Shown: piece by piece, positions 22,791-27,085 of the stretch
How the letters are laid out: every line of letters starts with the position of its first letter
Numbering within the stretch: position 1 is the first letter of the stretch
NCBI GenBank assembly: GCA_016748015.1
Contig: JAAOMT010000226.1
Location: forward strand, 1,299,381 to 1,326,465
Direction: 5' to 3'
Origin: Geosiphon pyriformis
Taxonomy: Eukaryota > Glomeromycota > Glomeromycetes > Archaeosporales > Geosiphonaceae
DNA: 27,085 bases
Notes under the pieces: generated by a model
The model's input: the letters and a program-made list of their open reading frames with translations, nothing else
Told to the model about the DNA's origin: nothing
Databases searched by the model: none
Program-made: the position numbers and the translations under genes

Positions 22791-23021
22791 CAAGTAGTTG
22801 TAGAAGTTGAAAAGACAGTTAGTTAGCAATCAATTTTACTTGGTATTATACTTATCATATATCCATAGTCCAAAATACAATAAATATCAAAACCAAAAAA
22901 AAAAGAAATCTAATTTACCAATTTATGTTCTCCAATATTACAGATTTCAATTAAAAAAATCAAAATCAGTATTTTTTACCTTTGTTTCAGAACAGATGTC
23001 ATTAGCATAAACACCTCAAAC

Positions 23022-23538
23022 TGTAACAATTTGGACCAATCACTCTTGATCACAGTGATTGATGGGAACTAATTCTTTTTCTTTCTTTTCTTTTTCTTTT
23101 CTTTTTCTTTTCTTTTCTTTTTCTTTTTTTATTTTTCTTTTCTTTCTTCTTTTGTTTGGAGTGGCAACATAAGAAAATCAACTGTCTTGGAATAGATTTT
23201 ATGATAGCCTGGTAAAAAAAGGAAGCTCCTCCTAAGTTTTGGATATTAACATTATCTTAGTAGCTTACTAGAAGGGCGAAAAGACAACACTGGACCCTAA
23301 TGACTGTGCTTATTAGCACAAAAAAGAAAGCCCACATTTGCGAAAAACATTGCAATTGACAAAAAACAAACTCTGTGCCTTATAACCAAAAAACTCAATG
23401 GGTAAATTTACATCCAAAAATAGATTTTTAGAGACTGATAACACTGATACAGTGGAAAAAGCAGACAATCTTGAAAGATAACCCTAAAAATAAAGCACCA
23501 AACATTATCATCATACTCTATCCAATTTATTTGTAACA
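23022..23538 (+). mobile_element. Candidate 5' LTR of the Gag-Pol element
   Basis: Boundaries are proposed from TGT...ACA ends: TGTAACAATTTGG at 23022 and TTTGTAACA ending at 23538, followed within two bases by a tRNA-CCA-like primer site. About 517 bp, ordinary LTR size. It contains an 8-bp inverted repeat (CAATCACT, 23037-23044/23054-23061) and a polypyrimidine tract. No second LTR is in the window to confirm it. Confidence 0.45.
23073..23155 (+). repeat. Polypyrimidine tract, CTTTT-type
   Basis: Over 80 bases of nearly pure C and T built from CTTTT/CTTTTT units, broken by a single A at about 23131 and a G near the end. It lies inside the candidate LTR. Confidence 0.9.
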
Positions 23539-23540
23539 TT

Positions 23541-23557
23541 TGGTGCTTTTTGTGAGG
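23541..23557 (+). other. Candidate primer-binding site
   Basis: TGGTGCTTTTTGTGAGG starts with TGG, complementary to a tRNA CCA end, two bases after the proposed LTR end. LTR retrotransposons prime minus-strand synthesis at this place. The matching tRNA was not identified. Confidence 0.45.
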
Positions 23558-25135
23558 TTATAAATTCACAGAAACAGAGCACCTCAGAGATACACAAAAG
23601 TGACAACTATTAGAACAATAGGAAAGGACCACTCCTTATACGGAAGAGCACTATTTCAATACTTTCGAAAAGATCTAAGAATACCAGCAGAAACCATCAT
23701 CACAGAAAGTGATTTTTGCAACTATATCAACACAAAAATCAACTGCTTGTTAGGCTGCACAACTAATATAGGAAAACTTGGAGAACAAATCTATTAAAGC
23801 TTACTAGGGTACTCAACAACTACTACTACTTGAACAATTACTGAAACTCTATGCATAGTCAATATAGACATTAAACACTATGTGACACAATGGTTCCCTT
23901 AAGTACAACAACCAATAGAATCTGATCTGGAGAAATACAAGTACAAATTCAATAATTCTACAACTGCCCAAGACAAGTCCATGGTCAACAAAAAACCAAG
24001 ATTCCTCTTCTCAACAATCTTTTCATATCATCAGACATTCCAAAGTAGAATTGTATTTAACCCATCTCTGGAAACCCAGTCGGAAACACCACAAACTCCT
24101 AGAAATTCACACTCTTGGGGTCAACACAGTTGGACCAAATCACTAAGAGAATACAGATCACTGTTTGGAAATCTTATCCCAACAGCCAGTCAAACAGAAA
24201 GAAACATGTCAACTCGGGAACAACTACCAGCATAAAACCCAACAGAATCAGCATCTTTTTTGATAGAAGAAACAGCTATTTTACAACCTATTGGTTTAAG
24301 CAACAAAGAAAAACAACCAGTATTAGCACCCAGAAAACACTTAAATATGCAGACACCAATTCCCTTAAATGCAACCAGTAACATTCTACCCATCAACCAG
24401 ATTATGACTTACCAAGATATTGCTAAGTTAGAAAAATTCTCAGGGGAAAAAAACAATGCATATTTGTGAATTGTGGAAGCTGAAAAAGCAATCACCACTA
24501 ACAACTAAGATGATGATAGAGTTATTCAAGCACTGCCATTCTTTCTAACTAGAACTGTAAACTCGTGGTATCAAAGCCTTGCAAAAAAACCAACCAACTT
24601 TAACACCTTTAAGCTTGCCTTTCTATAATACTTTTGCAACCCCAATACTTTAATTCAATTGCAGAATCAATTCAGCATAATTAAACAAAAAGATTATGAA
24701 GCAGTAACTACTTATCTTGAATAATTCAATCAAATTTTTTATCAAATATTAGCTATCAAAAAGGACTACTATATCACAGTACAAGTTCTTAATCAATTCA
24801 TTAAAGAATTGTAGAGCAGTATTCTAAGATCTATAAGATCTCGTCATCTGACCAATTTACAAGACGCCATTGTTCTCACTTGTAATTTTGAGTTTGCAGA
24901 ACAAGAAGCAAATCATATCCAAGCTGTTAATTTGGCCATTAATAGAACCTCTAACATTGACACAAAGATAATCCAATTAAGTGAAAAATTAACTCAGAAG
25001 ATTAAGAAATTCTTAGCCAGAACTGTAGGAACTTACCAACTATTACAATGGAAAGAAAATAACAACAACAGCAGATACTTACAGCAACAGAACCATTAGC
25101 AACAACAACAACCTTAGAGATCTGATCCCCACAAC

Positions 25136-25177
25136 TGTTACTACTGCCAGAAACCTGGACATATTGCCTGTAACTGC
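25136..25177 (+). other. Gag CCHC zinc knuckle
   Basis: CYYCQKPGHIACNC fits CX2CX4HX4C exactly; all four ligands are intact in this otherwise damaged copy. In retroelement Gag proteins it binds genomic RNA. Confidence 0.85.
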
Positions 25178-25545
25178 AGAAAGAAAATAATGAACCAAAA
25201 TCAAGAAACCAATACCAGCAACCAAGATATTAGCAAAACTTGGTATCCCAATATTTCATCTTTTAAAATCAACCACTCCAGTATGCACAACAAGTCCCAT
25301 ATACTCAATCATCACCCCAGAATTATTATTAACTACTACTAATAATACAAGCAATCCTTCACTATCAAACTTCTCCTTTTAGCCAGTCCAGACCTTGAGC
25401 CATAGACTATAATCAGGGATGAAGAAATTCCAACAACAATTAGGCACAAACCAACAGTAGACTGTCCTGACCAATCTTTTGCAGTCCTGCCCAATTTTGA
25501 CTAGTACCAACTGGATACCCGAATCAAGCTTCCTATCTTGGTCTT

Positions 25546-25965
25546 ATGAAAGACCAGAATTTTGATAAATCTACATCTATGGAAGAGAGGAATGTAAAAC
25601 AAATCTCCCAATCTTCTAAACAAACAAAAAGCAATATTTCACCAGCCACTATTATTGAGGACACCACCCTAGCCACCATATTTTTTTTTGACATTAATAA
25701 TTTGAACACCCATAGTCTTTTTAGTGGAGCAGCCATCAATCAGGATAAACTAATAATGACCCTATATACCAATGCCAAAGTTGGAAAAATAGACATTAAA
25801 TTAATTCTGAATAGTAGATCAGCCAGTAACATAAAGCAGCTCATGGACCAATTAAGTTACCAAGTAGACCATACTGCTACTGCTCGGATTATTACAACAG
25901 ATAGAAACACAAAAACTCCAATAGAAGAAATTGACAACTTCTTCTTCAAAATTAATGGAATCTAA
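25546..25965 (+). pseudogene. Retropepsin-like protease segment of Pol
   Basis: A frame of 139 residues with the aspartic-protease core LILNSRSASNI, then QLMDQLSYQVDH, ARIITTDRN, PIEEIDNF, and past the stop at 25963 the text IPTKVLVMEAT, YQALVENNWL. This is the usual strand order of retrotransposon proteases. The catalytic Asp codon (25810-25812) is AAT, one G-to-A step from GAT. The Gly codon (25816-25818) is AGA, one step from GGA. Catalytically dead as read. Confidence 0.8.
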
Positions 25966-26361
25966 ATCCCTACCAAAGTACTTGTTATGGAAGCTACTTA
26001 ATATCAAGCTCTGGTAGAAAATAATTGGTTGTTGAAAGCCAATGCTACTCTCAACTGGAATACCCAAAAACTTCAACTCATGTTTAACAGACAGTATGCC
26101 TGAGTTCTAGCTACATGCAGATACTTTAAAACTCAACATATTAAGGAACCCCTTATTAAATTTAAAGACACATCACTACCACTGACCATCAAGATCTATC
26201 AGGTTTTATGGGCAGATGATTATCAAACTAAACTATCTCCACTACCAATCTGGGAAGAAAAAAGAAAAGGCAGAGCCAAAGAAAAATCCCAATTGTCATC
26301 ACTAAGATATGTAACCTCAAACCAAAGAAATCTATTTTACCAACCTTTAAGACTAATATAT

Positions 26362-26963
26362 GTCAATTGTGGAAAGAAGCTATCCATTATGGGTGCATGT
26401 ATTAGAGACAACAAAGAATGGCTCACCACTACCAAATACTACTGCAGACCTTGTTTACTGGAAAGATTTGGATAACCAAAACGATAAAGCAAGTGGGACA
26501 ACATGCCGTGCTTTGCATGTGGCAAGATTCTGCCCAATAAAAGACTTTGGAATGATATGCCTGGCAGAGGAAAAACATGTGATGAAACTTGTCAGTACAC
26601 CATATTAATCAACAATTGGGTACAAAAAGGAATCCCTATTAAGAATGCTTAGAAACAAGCACTCAATAAGCTGGACAGTTATCCACACAATGATCATGAA
26701 ATCTGAAGAATGACAAGTGCCAAAGCCAAAGATGCCATGTCCAAAAAAATACGAGAAATCAAGGACAACCCTTGAACACCCGAATATAATGGATCTGACT
26801 ATTTTATGGATGATTTTATCATAGATGACTCTGATGTATTTTAGAACTGATATTAAGAATTGGCCCCAATCCAAAAAGAGAAAAAACAGTGGTTAGTTGA
26901 TCTAAATACCAAACTATGCAATTACTGCTTAATTCCTTGCCACTTTTAATACTGTAACAAGTG
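26362..26963 (+). other. Three-cluster cysteine-rich (zinc-ribbon-like) region of Pol
   Basis: Same frame as the protease, downstream of it. Cluster 1 (26362-26475): Y-VN-C (26368-26370), GAC (26398-26400), then YCRPC (26442-26453) and LERFG; the Tyr codon TAT would give CxxC if it were TGT. Cluster 2 (about 26506-26598): CFAC, then WNDMPGRGKTCDETCQY. Cluster 3 (26917-26963): CNYCLIPC, then YCNKC. Paired CxxC motifs suggest zinc ribbons. I know no standard Ty1/copia or Ty3/gypsy domain of this layout between protease and reverse transcriptase, though I associate similar text with Rhizophagus predicted proteins. Function unknown. An acidic Asp-rich stretch (about 26790-26850) separates clusters 2 and 3. 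Confidence 0.7.
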
Positions 26964-27085
26964 TGATCTCATGTTCAATTTATCTCCCAGAATCCTATAT
27001 CTAATCACCAAATTACTTGAGCCTGAGGAAGAAGAGAAATTACTTGCCAGGAACATGTTATTTCAAAAGCTGAATCAGACTACCA

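Larger units (their letters stand above)
22571..23021 (+). other. LTR-like segment with TATA box
   Basis: Composition returns to normal here. The stretch holds three 20-bp repeats, two TATA-like boxes (22763 and 22783) and an AATAAA at about 22879, a spacing typical of a U3-R region on the plus strand. A start at TG 22574 or nearby is possible but no clear end was found. It may be a solo or partial LTR unrelated to the next element, or the upstream part of a longer LTR running to 23538. The open frame of 67 residues inside it is not gene-like. Confidence 0.35.
23600..27085 (+). pseudogene. LTR retrotransposon Gag-Pol polyprotein, degenerate, continues past right edge
   Basis: One Gag frame runs from about 23600 (ALFQYFRKDLRIPAETII) through 24115-24235, a capsid-like region (MTYQDIAKLEKFSGEKNNAY; ALPFFL; NSWYQSL; FLARTVGTYQ), to a CCHC knuckle at 25136-25177 (C-YY-C-QKPG-H-IACN-C). 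A one-base slip near 25205 moves the Q/P/Y-rich linker (NQYQQPRY from 25207) into the frame of the protease, so Gag and Pol were probably one frame. Retropepsin: LILNSRSASNI at 25801-25833, where the active site should read D-S/T-G; Asp is now Asn and Gly is Arg. A cysteine-rich region follows (separate entry). Many stops (for example 23795, 24233, 24467, 25963, 26473) replace Trp, Arg or Gln. The expected ATG reads GTG at 23600. Reverse transcriptase is not reached, so the superfamily is not certain. Confidence 0.85.

Noticed and set aside
22807-23010. Open frame of 67 residues in the LTR-like segment
   Set aside because: Lys/Tyr/Ser-rich text with no domain, lying over TATA/AATAAA-type sequence.
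26964-27085. dUTPase or reverse transcriptase domain at the right edge
   Set aside because: The window ends before any such motif; nothing in the sequence shows it.
1-27085. tRNA, rRNA or other structured RNA genes
   Set aside because: No cloverleaf-like or rRNA-like segment was recognised on reading both strands by eye; a covariance-model scan was not possible.

Overview
The window looks like nuclear DNA of a very AT-rich fungus. The best guess is an arbuscular mycorrhizal fungus (Glomeromycotina, Rhizophagus-like). The evidence is a host gene with short GT-AG introns, LINE and Gag-Pol proteins of the type I associate with those genomes, and extreme AT content. The species is not established. 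One host gene is visible; nearly everything else is transposable-element sequence in several stages of decay.

Layout. 1-2027 (minus): a five-exon, two-RRM RNA-binding protein gene of the RBMS/MSSP type, cut by the left edge. 2028-2845: its upstream flank. 2846-2890: a (TAA)n microsatellite exactly where normal sequence gives way to an AT 'desert' (2891-8412). The desert is not featureless: 3859-4456 can still be read as a LINE RNase H plus C-terminal CCHC region. 8413-9895: a 5'-truncated LINE (plus strand) with poly(A) and a 9-bp target-site duplication. 10139-11765: a second LINE tail (minus strand), so AT-shifted that it is only recognisable beside the copy next to it. 12006-18934: an essentially full-length 6.9-kb LINE (minus strand) with ORF1, ORF2, poly(A) and an 11-bp target-site duplication, but many stops and damaged catalytic residues. 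18935-22570: a second AT desert that still encodes, on the minus strand, fragments of Ty3/gypsy reverse transcriptase, RNase H and integrase. 22571-23021: LTR-like sequence with a TATA box and three 20-bp repeats. 23022-27085 (plus): candidate LTR, primer-binding site, and a Gag-Pol frame (CCHC knuckle, retropepsin, then an unusual three-cluster cysteine-rich region) running off the right edge.

How it fits together. The two target-site duplications give a history: old elements were converted to nearly pure A/T, and younger LINEs later inserted into that sequence. Every visible copy carries the same signature: C-to-T and G-to-A changes, Trp and Arg codons turned into stops, Asp to Asn, Glu to Lys, His to Tyr, Cys to Tyr. 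This suggests a genome-defence or methylation-linked mutation process acting on repeats while the adjacent RRM gene is spared. I found no tRNA, rRNA or CRISPR array, and no intact mobile-element protein. The observations most worth following are the graded hypermutation, with protein fossils readable inside the deserts, and the cysteine-rich Pol domain.
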